Source of the DNA: Magnetococcales bacterium
GTDB lineage: Bacteria; Pseudomonadota; Magnetococcia; Magnetococcales; DC0425bin3
Direction of reading: 5' to 3'
NCBI GenBank assembly: GCA_015228935.1
Contig: JADGCO010000002.1
Coordinates: 35,741-99,740, forward strand
Length of the DNA stretch: 64,000 nucleotides
A model generated the notes under the pieces. It had not been told where the DNA came from. It worked only from the letters and a program-made list of their open reading frames with translations, and ran no database searches. The first letter of the stretch is position 1. Every line of letters starts with the position of its first letter. This document shows, in pieces, positions 16,127 to 24,900 of the stretch. A program made the translations under genes and the position numbers.

Positions 16127-18948
16127 TTGGACACGGCTCGTTGTTCAGTTGGGTTGATATTTCACGTTGGCTTTGGGAATCCTACCAGGCTGAGGATGTG
16201 CAAAATGTGGATGATCCTCCTCCGCCACCTCCTGACGGATTGATCTACGCCCAGGCTTATTGGGATGGTCTGCAACTGGGTGTTGCCAAAGGCACAAACG
16301 AGAATGACGTTTTTCAGTGGTTGGAAAAATGTTTCTCTGATCGATGGGATCACAATTCGCGTCGCATAATCTTGACGACAGGAACCCCTGACGGAGATCA
16401 ATTGTCAGTTGTTTTAGAAGAACTTTCGCACGAAGAAGAACAGGAATGGAAGAGAGGATTGATTCGGGCTCAATTTTCACCGCCGGGAATTGTTCGTTTT
16501 CATAAAACGTTCACGCCTTTCCCACCGGACTTACCACCCGAGCTTCCGCCGTTGGTGTTGTTTCACTCCTTCAAGGGTGGTGTGGGACGTACCATGTGTG
16601 CCCTGGGATTGGCGCAGGCCTACGCATCCAGGAAAAAAAAGGTATTGTTGATCGATGCCGATTTCGAGGCACCCGGTATCAGTTTTCTCTATTCAAAACG
16701 ACTGGGGGATCCCCTGTATTCCCTGTCGGATCTGATCAACATGGTGCATGCCGATCCTGATGTGAAGGGAGAGGGTGTCCTGACCACGGCGCATCACTAT
16801 GTCCAGTCCCAGGAATTGGATGGAATATTTGTCCTGCCCGGTTTTCGCAATATGAAGCGCATGGTTTCACTGGAAATACGTCCAGAGCATCTGGTATCCA
16901 GTGTCTCCCATCCACCGTTTTTCTTCACGGAAACATTGGCCAGGCTTGGCAAGATGCTTGGGGTCGATGTCGTTATTGTGGATTTGCGGGCCGGGCTTTC
17001 CGAACTGTCGGCATTTCTTTTATTGGATCCGCGTGTGCATCGTTTGCTGGTTGTCAATGCCTCCGGGCAGGCAATCCAGGGTACCAGGCTTTTGTTGCAA
17101 CAAATGGGACGCATGGCCCGGACCAATCAATGGCCAGAGAGTAAATTACCCGGTTTGATATTGAATCAACTTCCCCTTGATATTTTTGCCCAGGTACGAA
17201 CCTTGGATCAAGAGAAAGGAATGCTGGCATCCATTCTGGATAAGTTTGACCAAATGTTGGCGGAATCTTTTATGTCTCCACCTCCGGCAACCGAAAATGA
17301 ACAGCCACTGATTCTATCCGAGCTTGATGAGGGGTTTGTCCGGGCCTTGATTCCCTATAATCCCTTGTTGGCCATCCTTCCCGATGATTGGGATGGTGCC
17401 ATGGCATCCATCAAACAGGCCAATATTCCGGATACTTTATGGAAAGATCTTGAATTGTGGTTGCCAAAATCGGCAGGGCGTGCCCAAAAAAAGGGTAAAA
17501 CACCTCTTGGTCCCCCCAACATTGAAGAAAGCCGTAAAAAATTGGGAGATTATGCAGGAAGCTTGATTACCGCCGAAGGAAGATCCAACATAAATGATCA
17601 GAATGTCAATTTTCTTGCCATCCAACCCCTTGAAAAACTGGCCATCGATCATGCAGCCAAATTGCCTGTCACCGTGGTCATCGGGGCCAAGGGGGCTGGA
17701 AAGACCTATACCTACCTGAATCTGGCCAAGTGTGGAACCTGGGGCAATTTTTTCCACAATATCAAGAAAAAATCAAAACCCGGTTTGGATGCCATGTTTT
17801 TGCCGCTTCTCTGGAACAAAAACTCTGACAACATGACGGAATTGCAGAACATAAGAATAAAATGCCGCACGCAGATCGGCCTGACCGATCCTGGTGTAAT
17901 TTCTTTTGAATTGGCACCTGAAATCAGTCGTTTCCTGTCATCCTCGCCGGACATCTGGCAGTGGCGAACGTTCTGGATCGATGCCATGGCCTGGGTAATG
18001 GGCATCAATCCTGGCCAGAAAGGGGAGGGTGAGAAACTCCTGAAATTTCTCCACGAAAAAAAACAGTTTCTGATTGCCATCGTGGATGGTCTCGAAGAGG
18101 CATTTGTCGATTTCAGTTCCGATCCCCGCCAACAGACCGCCTTGCGCTCCCTGCTCCAGGAGGTACCCAACTGGTTGCGACAACAACATGACACGCTACT
18201 GGGATTGATCGTGTTTGTCCGTCAGGACATCGTGGTGCATGCCATTCCGCAAAATCGTACCCAATTCATCGATAAATACCGCAACTATGCCCTACAATGG
18301 CGCTGGGCGGAAGCCATGGAACTGGCTGCCTGGGTCACGGAACACTCTGGCGCAATCCCTGGGATCTGGAAAAATGGTTTTGCCCAATTATTGGAAGGTG
18401 ATCAGGCGCGTCACTTGACTGCCTTGTGGGGAATGAAACTGGGCAATGAAAATTCAAGGGAACCCAGGTCGAACGAATGGGTTCTTTCTTCCCTCGCTGA
18501 TTTGCGTGGACGTATCCAGGCTCGTGATATTGTTCGCTTTCTCCAACAGGCCGCCAACAAATCGATCGGCAATACCAAAACCACGGATCGACTCCTGTCA
18601 CCATCGGCCATGCGTGATGCCCTGTCATCTTGCGGAGAGGCAAAAGTTCAGGAAATTGGGGAGGAAAATATTGTTCTGAACAAAATATTTCAAAAAATCC
18701 GAGAAAGTCGTCAACACGAAAACAGATTTTCGACTCCTTGCAGGTTCGAGGCTTTGGCCAGGATTGGATTGGAAAAAAATGATATTGAAATGATGGAAGA
18801 AAATGGCGTCGTTTTCTTTGACAATCGTGAAGGAATATACCACTTCCCGGAAATATTTCGTCATGGTCTGGGCATCGATCGCAATACGAAAGCTAAACCG
18901 AAGATTATCTCCCTGATGCGGCAGGCGCGCAATCTGTCGCGATTCTGA
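16123..18948 (+). CDS. KGGVGR-variant MinD/ParA-like plus second P-loop ATPase, 941 residues
   Basis: A multidomain cytosolic ATPase. Residues 1-135 form an unrecognised N-terminal domain with a run of prolines. Residues 145-430 are a MinD/ParA-like ATPase: HSFKGGVGRTMCALGLA (148-164), LLIDADFEAPG (175-185) and VVIVDLRAG (283-291). The Walker A lysine is replaced by arginine (R156), the KGGVGR variant, while the signature lysine K151 is kept. Residues 500-700 contain a second P-loop, GAKGAGKT (521-528), with a Walker B-like FLIAIVDGLEEAF (649-661), followed by a C-terminal helical/winged-helix-like region, the layout of STAND-like NTPases. It overlaps the HEPN-like gene by 4 bp. Such architecture is usual for intracellular alarm or defence proteins, but no effector domain with known chemistry is visible. 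Confidence 0.75.
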   Translation: MIGHGSLFSWVDISRWLWESYQAEDVQNVDDPPPPPPDGLIYAQAYWDGLQLGVAKGTNENDVFQWLEKCFSDRWDHNSRRIILTTGTPDGDQLSVVLEELSHEEEQEWKRGLIRAQFSPPGIVRFHKTFTPFPPDLPPELPPLVLFHSFKGGVGRTMCALGLAQAYASRKKKVLLIDADFEAPGISFLYSKRLGDPLYSLSDLINMVHADPDVKGEGVLTTAHHYVQSQELDGIFVLPGFRNMKRMVSLEIRPEHLVSSVSHPPFFFTETLARLGKMLGVDVVIVDLRAGLSELSAFLLLDPRVHRLLVVNASGQAIQGTRLLLQQMGRMARTNQWPESKLPGLILNQLPLDIFAQVRTLDQEKGMLASILDKFDQMLAESFMSPPPATENEQPLILSELDEGFVRALIPYNPLLAILPDDWDGAMASIKQANIPDTLWKDLELWLPKSAGRAQKKGKTPLGPPNIEESRKKLGDYAGSLITAEGRSNINDQNVNFLAIQPLEKLAIDHAAKLPVTVVIGAKGAGKTYTYLNLAKCGTWGNFFHNIKKKSKPGLDAMFLPLLWNKNSDNMTELQNIRIKCRTQIGLTDPGVISFELAPEISRFLSSSPDIWQWRTFWIDAMAWVMGINPGQKGEGEKLLKFLHEKKQFLIAIVDGLEEAFVDFSSDPRQQTALRSLLQEVPNWLRQQHDTLLGLIVFVRQDIVVHAIPQNRTQFIDKYRNYALQWRWAEAMELAAWVTEHSGAIPGIWKNGFAQLLEGDQARHLTALWGMKLGNENSREPRSNEWVLSSLADLRGRIQARDIVRFLQQAANKSIGNTKTTDRLLSPSAMRDALSSCGEAKVQEIGEENIVLNKIFQKIRESRQHENRFSTPCRFEALARIGLEKNDIEMMEENGVVFFDNREGIYHFPEIFRHGLGIDRNTKAKPKIISLMRQARNLSRF

Positions 18949-18994
18949 CCATATCCTGTTTTCGTGGAGGTGACTGCATGGAGAAGAAGCATCC

Positions 18995-19243
18995 GTGCGC
19001 TCGTTTGAACGATATTTATGGCAGATATATGGTGGCGTTGTCGTCATGTTGCTTTTGGCACTTGCTCTAGTTGCCAGATTCTTCTATCGTTCAGGCAGGG
19101 GGTTCTCCTGGAGGTCATGTCAGATCTGTCTGGCAACCTGGATGAACAATGACCTCACCATCTGGAAGAGAAAAACCTGGGCAGTGTACCCTGATACGAT
19201 TCAGCCGGAAAAAGCGGGGAGGGGGGGGAGTCATGTGCCATGA
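18995..19243 (+). pseudogene. N-terminal fragment of an SGNH hydrolase gene
   Basis: The first ~40 codons (GTG at 18995; FERYLWQIYGGVVVMLLLAL) match the anchor of the SGNH hydrolase at 294-1451 (FERHSWLVLGGVVVMLLLAL) at roughly 23 of 39 residues. After GFSW similarity stops and the remaining ~40 codons match nothing; the catalytic GDS domain is absent. The frame ends TGA overlapping the start of the receiver gene at 19240. It is probably a decayed paralogue truncated by rearrangement, though a small membrane peptide cannot be excluded. Confidence 0.6.
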
Positions 19244-19638
19244 AAATCATGATCGCCGATGATGAACCGGATAATCGGTCTCTTCTGCAACACATTCTTG
19301 CACCTCTTGGAACGTGCGATTTTGTATCCAATGGGCAGGAGGCCATTGAGGCCTACGAAATGTCCTTGATGGATGGCAAATATTACGATCTGATTTGCCT
19401 GGACATCATGATGCCAAAGGTCGATGGGCACGAAGCGTTGAAAAAGATTCGCGAATTGGAACAGACGCAACGCACGGATGGCCGGGAAGCCGTCGTGTTC
19501 ATGGTGTCGGCCATGGATACCGAAACCCATGTGGTCAAGGCCTTTTTCCACGGCTACTGCACCGACTATCTGACCAAACCCGTCACCCGCGACAAAATGT
19601 TGGATAAACTGCGTCAGTACAATCTTATTGAGGCGTAG
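19240..19638 (+). CDS. Single-domain response regulator (CheY-like)
   Basis: A 132-residue stand-alone receiver with the full phosphorylation site: acidic pair in MIADDEPDN, phospho-acceptor Asp in LICLDIMMP, Ser in MVSAMD and Lys in YLTKP. No output domain, so it acts through protein contact, as CheY-type regulators do. GGGGAG precedes ATG 19240. Its last 14 bases overlap tail-to-tail with the hybrid kinase gene on the other strand; proximity suggests that kinase as a partner. Confidence 0.9.
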   Translation: MKIMIADDEPDNRSLLQHILAPLGTCDFVSNGQEAIEAYEMSLMDGKYYDLICLDIMMPKVDGHEALKKIRELEQTQRTDGREAVVFMVSAMDTETHVVKAFFHGYCTDYLTKPVTRDKMLDKLRQYNLIEA

Positions 19639-22600
19639 TCGGCTCCGTTGTCTGTAACGCAGTCGTGGCAGCCGTTGCATGCAACGCGGTCACGGCATCT
19701 GTGAATTCTGCCCGGAGTTGCTCAAACGCCGACGCGGTCTCCTGCCAAATCTTCATCTCCGCCTTGCGTCCCAAAAAAATGGCCCGCATCTTGACCCGTT
19801 GTGCCCCGACCTGAACTGCCAGTTCCTGCAAGGCCTCCGTCAATTTGAGAACCGTACCGGATTCCTCGTTGTCAAGAGCCACAGCCACCGCCTCCAGATG
19901 TTTTTGCCCATCCTGTACAAAATCGTGCCGATGCCTGGCAAATGTTTCGGCATCACAGTGGGTTGCCGATAATACCGTGTTTTTGGGAGTCTCGGGAATT
20001 ATTGGAGTCGTGGATGCCTTGTGGGCCACATGGGGCTGTAAGACATCCAACAGTTCCTGGGATCGATAGGGCTTGCACAGGAAACCATTCATGCCGGCAT
20101 CGAGACAATTCTGGTGGTCTATTTCGAGGGCACAGGCCGTACAGGCGATAATGGGAACCTGTTGTCGCTTTCCCAAGGGGGCGTGTGTGCGAATCCACCG
20201 GGTCAGTTCGTAACCATTCATCCCCGGCATCTGCAAATCCATCAGCACCAGGTCACAGGTCGCCATTTTGGTGATGCACTCCGTGCCAGCCTGCCCGTTG
20301 TTGGCCACCGTTACCCGATGGCCGCACCGTTTCAGAATATGAATGGCCAGCCGCTGACTGTCTGGATTGTCTTCCACCAACAGAATATCCAGGGGCGTTG
20401 CGGCCACCTGAAACTGGCTTTGTCGGGTATCCGCCGAATTATTTTCCGGCAAACGACCTGCAAGCCGATTGATCAAGCGAATCAGTTGCAAACGCCTGGG
20501 CGGTTTACGTATGCCCACGATTTTGGCAAACACATGGACCGGCTTTAAATCTTCCAGGCGTCGATTGACCGGCAACAAGACCAGGACCTTTTTCTGCCAG
20601 CCGGGATGTGTATCGCAACCCGCCGGCAACAGGCCAACCTGTTCCACATGAAAATGATCCACGATGGCCAATGCAAAAGGATCTTTCCGGGCTTTTTCCA
20701 GCCGTGTGATCAAGTCGGCGGAATCGGTCACTGCCACGCCATCCGCACCAGAATGGCGCATGGTCTGTACCAGGTCGGTGCGCAAGGCCTGGTTGACACA
20801 GGCGATCCATATTTTCAAGCCTGACAGGGGTTTTTCGAAATGGAATGTGGCGATATCTCTTGCCAAATTTCCATTGAAGCTGGTATCGGGCAATTTGCCA
20901 ACCGGGAAACAGACGGTGAAATAAAATTCACTGCCGTGTCCCTCTTCGGATTTGACCTGAATGGCCCCCCCCATCATGTGTATCAAGTGTTGGCTGATGG
21001 TCAGTCCCAGACCCGAACCGCCATATTTGCGGGTGGTTGAACCATCCACCTGGGTAAAACGCTCAAATATTTGCGACAATTTTTCCCCGGGAATGCCAAT
21101 ACCGCTATCCCGGACCGAAAAACGCACTCTGGCCTCTCCAGTCACCTGACCAGATGCATCCGGTTCCAGACTTGCAGAGAGGGTGATTTCGCCAGTACTG
21201 GTAAACTTGATGGCATTGTTGAGCAGGTTGATCATGACCTGCGTCAGGCGAAACGGATCACCGACCACAACCTCCGGCAAATCAGGGGCCATGGCGCACA
21301 CGAGTTCCAGACCTTTTTTATGGGCGCGTATCGCCATGGTTTCACAAGCCGTCTCCATCTGGTCGAGGAGATTGAAAGAGACACTCTCCAGCTTCAGATG
21401 CCCGGACTCGATCTTGGAAAAATCAAGAATGCCATTGAGCAATTCCAACAGGGAGTTGGAAGCCCGCTGCACCATTTCCAGATTTTCAATCTGCTCACTG
21501 CTCAACGGAGTGCCCAAAACCAGATCGGTCATACCAATGATGGCGTTCATGGGGGTACGAATTTCATGACTCATGTTGGCCAAAAATTCGCTTTTGGCCC
21601 GGCTGGCCAGTTCGGCCATGTTGAGCGCATCTTCCAGGGATTTCAGCAGTTGCTTTTGCTCGCTCACATCGTGCATGAAGGCAATAAAGTGGAGATGTCC
21701 GTCGTTTTCCACGGAAATCAAAGACATTTCAATCTCAATGCGCGTTCCATCCACACTCTGGGCAGAGAGGGCAATGCGACGTTTCAGTTGGAGTACCTGT
21801 TCCGAAGGCAGGTTCGCGTAACGCTGCAAACCAGTGCAATGGAGTTCCCTGGACTCTTCAGGAATAATGAAATCGGAAATATTTTGGTTTAACAGAACAT
21901 CCTTCTGATAGCCGAAAAGCGTCTCCGCCGCCGGATTCATATGGATCACCGTGCCATGGATATCCGTGGAAATAATGGCATCCAGGGAATTTTTCAGGAT
22001 GGATTTCAGATAGTTTTCCCGGCTTTCCAGTCGCCCGATGTTGTCTTTGATCCGGTCGGCCATAAGATTGAAATTGGCGGCCAGCTCTGCCAATTCATGT
22101 CCGCCGTGAATCGTTGACACATTCAGATGCTGGTTCAAATTCCCAGCGATGACCGCCCGAACGCCGTGACTGATGCGCAACAGGGGATTGACAAGTGCCC
22201 ATCGTACATAACCATACAGGACCATCACCAGCATCAGGGCTGAAAACCCTCCAATCACACCCAGTTGCCAGGCAACATGGTCGGCCTCGGCTGGTTCCAT
22301 GGCCAGAATCAGGGTCCAACCCACTTCCGGTATGGAGTGCGCGACCCGCACCCGGGAAAATTGATTCCGACGCTCATCCTGACTGGCGGCATTCACCATC
22401 CAGGCAGCCAGGGTTGTTCCCAGCCCGGGGGTCTGGGCCACCTGCTGTTGCCGACCATCGACCAGAATGGCAGATATGCTTCTGGCTTCCAGATCATTCA
22501 TTAATTTATTGATCGTTTCAGATAATGATCGATAAAATATGATCGCCCCCTCCCTCTTTCCTTCAATATTCAGAATGCCGATGCTTTCAAGCATCCATTC

Positions 22601-23092
22601 TTTTTCTGCTGATTGTAATATCCGGTGAGCAATACCAGATTTCTTGTCGCCTGCAAGCTTGAAATCACCACGATCAGACAGGCTGGCTGTTTCCACCTGG
22701 CGGCCCTTGACATGGTGCAGCAGAATTTTTCCCCTGGCATCCACCCAGTCAATGGTGAATAACTGCGGTTTGGAAAGATAAATTTTATGCAAATACATAT
22801 CCACCGCCGCCCAGGATTCATCCATGCCATTTTGCTCCTGGAAGATGGAAAAAGTGACATGGTCTTCAATCGACCGATGGGTGCGAACAACCGATAGATA
22901 GTCCCCGGTCTCGTTGATGACATGCAGCAGCCGTTCCGCCATGGCCGAGGATTCACCCTGCAAATAGATCACTGTATTGTGAAAAAAGGCCTCTCTGACC
23001 ATTCTGGTGGAGATGATACCCTGGACAATCAGGACCAGGGAGACCAGAATAACCACCATCAATGACAATTTTTGTCCGAGTGTTCCCTTCAA
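19625..23092 (-). CDS. Hybrid sensor histidine kinase (Cache/HAMP/PAS/HisKA/HATPase/REC-like/REC/degenerate HPt)
   Basis: A 1155-residue membrane sensor kinase. Order: membrane helix (9-28), periplasmic Cache-type sensor (30-275), second helix (278-297), HAMP (298-352), PAS (360-480), HisKA with phospho-His509 (ANMSHEIRTPMN), HATPase (600-730) with GDPFRLTQVMINLLNNAIKF and GGSGLGL, a degenerate receiver (758-880), a canonical receiver (902-1020; phospho-Asp952 in LMDLQMP), and a C-terminal four-helix segment (1045-1140) resembling an HPt domain. In that last segment the family's phospho-His position reads Glu1086 (LTEALQELAVQVGA), so phosphotransfer through it is unlikely. It converges on the CheY-like gene. 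Confidence 0.9.
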   Translation of the reverse strand: MKGTLGQKLSLMVVILVSLVLIVQGIISTRMVREAFFHNTVIYLQGESSAMAERLLHVINETGDYLSVVRTHRSIEDHVTFSIFQEQNGMDESWAAVDMYLHKIYLSKPQLFTIDWVDARGKILLHHVKGRQVETASLSDRGDFKLAGDKKSGIAHRILQSAEKEWMLESIGILNIEGKREGAIIFYRSLSETINKLMNDLEARSISAILVDGRQQQVAQTPGLGTTLAAWMVNAASQDERRNQFSRVRVAHSIPEVGWTLILAMEPAEADHVAWQLGVIGGFSALMLVMVLYGYVRWALVNPLLRISHGVRAVIAGNLNQHLNVSTIHGGHELAELAANFNLMADRIKDNIGRLESRENYLKSILKNSLDAIISTDIHGTVIHMNPAAETLFGYQKDVLLNQNISDFIIPEESRELHCTGLQRYANLPSEQVLQLKRRIALSAQSVDGTRIEIEMSLISVENDGHLHFIAFMHDVSEQKQLLKSLEDALNMAELASRAKSEFLANMSHEIRTPMNAIIGMTDLVLGTPLSSEQIENLEMVQRASNSLLELLNGILDFSKIESGHLKLESVSFNLLDQMETACETMAIRAHKKGLELVCAMAPDLPEVVVGDPFRLTQVMINLLNNAIKFTSTGEITLSASLEPDASGQVTGEARVRFSVRDSGIGIPGEKLSQIFERFTQVDGSTTRKYGGSGLGLTISQHLIHMMGGAIQVKSEEGHGSEFYFTVCFPVGKLPDTSFNGNLARDIATFHFEKPLSGLKIWIACVNQALRTDLVQTMRHSGADGVAVTDSADLITRLEKARKDPFALAIVDHFHVEQVGLLPAGCDTHPGWQKKVLVLLPVNRRLEDLKPVHVFAKIVGIRKPPRRLQLIRLINRLAGRLPENNSADTRQSQFQVAATPLDILLVEDNPDSQRLAIHILKRCGHRVTVANNGQAGTECITKMATCDLVLMDLQMPGMNGYELTRWIRTHAPLGKRQQVPIIACTACALEIDHQNCLDAGMNGFLCKPYRSQELLDVLQPHVAHKASTTPIIPETPKNTVLSATHCDAETFARHRHDFVQDGQKHLEAVAVALDNEESGTVLKLTEALQELAVQVGAQRVKMRAIFLGRKAEMKIWQETASAFEQLRAEFTDAVTALHATAATTALQTTEPTTPQ

Positions 23093-23271
23093 ATGACGGT
23101 ATCCTGCAACCTGGGGCTTGTGCCTGTGACCAACAGGTCAAAGGCAAGTTGAGTTTCTCTGCTGCCGCACATGGTGCCATATCTGCCACAATATCGGCAA
23201 GAGCTTGTATTTTTGTTTTATTTATTGGAAAATACTGTTCCTTGAAATTGACAGGTCAGAATGGGGCAATC

Positions 23272-24312
23272 ATGCGTGGATTGTATTGGGATGGCCGTTG
23301 GCAACTCCGGGAGGATTTGCCCATGCCGGAGGTTTGGGCTGGGGAGGCCCTGCTCCGGGTACGTCTGGCCGGCATTTGTGGCACGGATCTGGAAATTGCC
23401 CGGGGATATGTGGATTTTCAGGGTATTCCCGGGCATGAGTTTGTCGGCGAGGTGGTCGCCGCACCGGATTCGGACTGGCAGGGCCGGCGGGTGGTCGGGG
23501 AGATCAACTGTGTGTGTGGGCGTTGCGGACCATGCCAGCGCCAGGAGCGGAGCCACTGCCACAATCGCACCGCCCTGGGCATTCGCGGTCGTGATGGGGC
23601 TTTCGCCGAATATTGTCTGCTCCCTTTGGAAAATTTGCATCCGGTCCCGGAGACCATGGCCGATACCACGGCGGTCTTTGTCGAACCTCTGGCTGCGGCG
23701 CTGGCCATCGTCCAGGACAACCATATTCGTCCTGCCGACCGGGTCATGGTGGTGGGAGATGGGCGTCTGGGTCAGCTTGTGGCCCGGGTTCTGCGCCTGA
23801 CGGGGTGTGATTTGACGGTCATTGGGCATCACCAGGACCACCTGGATTTGCTGACCAGGTTGGAAATTGCGACCTCCCTTGAGAAAGATGCCTCCCTGGC
23901 AGAGTGCGCCACTCTGGTCGTCGAATGTACCGGGCATGCAGCGGGTTTTGCCACCGCCCGTCGCCTGGTGCGCCCCCGGGGCACCATCGTCCTGAAAAGC
24001 ACTTTTTCCGACAAGAGTGGGATCGATACCACGGATCTGGTCGTGAATGAGATTACCTTGCGTGGTTCGCGTTGCGGTCCTTTCAGGCCGGCCTTGCGGT
24101 TGCTGGCAACTGGTCTGGTGAGTGTGGCCGATCTGGTGGAAGCGGTCTATCCCCTGAGCGCCGGTTTGGCAGCCATCGACCATGCCCAAAGGCCCGGGGT
24201 GCGCAAGGTGTTGCTGGCAATCAATCCACCTGAATATCATGCCGACAGGCCGATCCTGGCGCAGACCCGGCATCTGGATGACTCCTTGCAGAGGGAACCA
24301 CCCCATGGATGA
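23272..24312 (+). CDS. Zinc-dependent alcohol dehydrogenase (MDR family)
   Basis: A 346-residue medium-chain dehydrogenase/reductase. Catalytic zinc ligands are visible as Cys in GICGTD and His-Glu in PGHEF; the structural zinc lobe is CVCGRCGPCQRQERSHC (four Cys). The Rossmann motif is VVGDGRLGQLVA, a GxGxxG-type. It oxidises an alcohol or polyol with NAD(P); the substrate cannot be told. The start MRGLYWDG (ATG 23272) is chosen over an upstream in-frame ATG because homology begins there. It is divergent from the hybrid kinase. The stop overlaps the following small ORF by 8 bp. Confidence 0.87.
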   Translation: MRGLYWDGRWQLREDLPMPEVWAGEALLRVRLAGICGTDLEIARGYVDFQGIPGHEFVGEVVAAPDSDWQGRRVVGEINCVCGRCGPCQRQERSHCHNRTALGIRGRDGAFAEYCLLPLENLHPVPETMADTTAVFVEPLAAALAIVQDNHIRPADRVMVVGDGRLGQLVARVLRLTGCDLTVIGHHQDHLDLLTRLEIATSLEKDASLAECATLVVECTGHAAGFATARRLVRPRGTIVLKSTFSDKSGIDTTDLVVNEITLRGSRCGPFRPALRLLATGLVSVADLVEAVYPLSAGLAAIDHAQRPGVRKVLLAINPPEYHADRPILAQTRHLDDSLQREPPHG

Positions 24313-24526
24313 AAAAGTATTTGACGATTTGCTGGCAAGTATTCACCAGATGGGCGACCACATGCGCGGGAAAACCCTGGATGGGATCAAGATTGTGGAA
24401 TTCCCCACTGTGGATACCAAAATAGCATTTGATGCACGAGAAAACCTGGAAATTCAGGGGGAAGAATCCATGGCCTCCTCGCGCACGACTTCCGGGGGCC
24501 AGCGCCAGGCGATCCACTGCCGATAG
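24305..24526 (+). CDS. Small ORF, possible truncated antitoxin-like protein
   Basis: A 73-residue frame starting within the last codons of the alcohol dehydrogenase gene, with AGAGGGA upstream. Its beginning (MDEKVFDDLLASIHQMGDHM) resembles the N-terminal arm of HTH-type antitoxins that precede an XRE domain, but no HTH follows. From about codon 55 the frame runs antisense to the ATPase remnant at 24454-24900, so the tail is probably not original. Either a truncated gene at a rearrangement junction or a coincidental ORF. Confidence 0.35.
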   Translation: MDEKVFDDLLASIHQMGDHMRGKTLDGIKIVEFPTVDTKIAFDARENLEIQGEESMASSRTTSGGQRQAIHCR

Positions 24527-24900
24527 AGCGGCACGGAAAATTTGTAGGCCGGGCCATTTCTCAGCAGGATTTGTTCGTCAAATCTTGCTTCGAGGCAACC
24601 TTGGATTTGATTGCGGGGCAGAGGCATGCCGGCCTGATTCATGAAGGCTTCCACGTCGGCGGTGGTACGCCAGATGCGGGTGGATTCATCTGAAAGCCAG
24701 GCCAGGGTGGCAAGGACCCGATGATCGGCGGCCTTCAGATCGCCCCAATGATTGTCAAAGGCGGCATTGGTGTCGAGTTCCAATACCTCCTGGATGGCAG
24801 TGTTCATGTCGGCCACGGTCACATAGTTGGTTCTTTGTTCTCCCTCGGCCAGGGCGTTGTTGAAACGGCTCTGGATGGTCTGGCCAACACAGCCGTAACG
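24454..24900 (-). pseudogene. C-terminal remnant of a large AAA/STAND-like ATPase gene
   Basis: About 148 open codons beginning directly after the TAG of the fusion gene at 24901 and in the same frame. The sequence (YGCVGQTIQSRFNNALAEGE, then NYVTVADMNTAIQEVLE, DESTRIWRTTADVEAFM and FSVPLYRQWIAWRWPPEVV) is the sensor/winged-helix tail of a AAA-like ATPase of the type that ends orc/STAND-like proteins; the P-loop part is missing. The nearest internal start is GTG 24822. The upstream part seems to have been lost or displaced when the AT-rich gene arrived. Confidence 0.6.
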
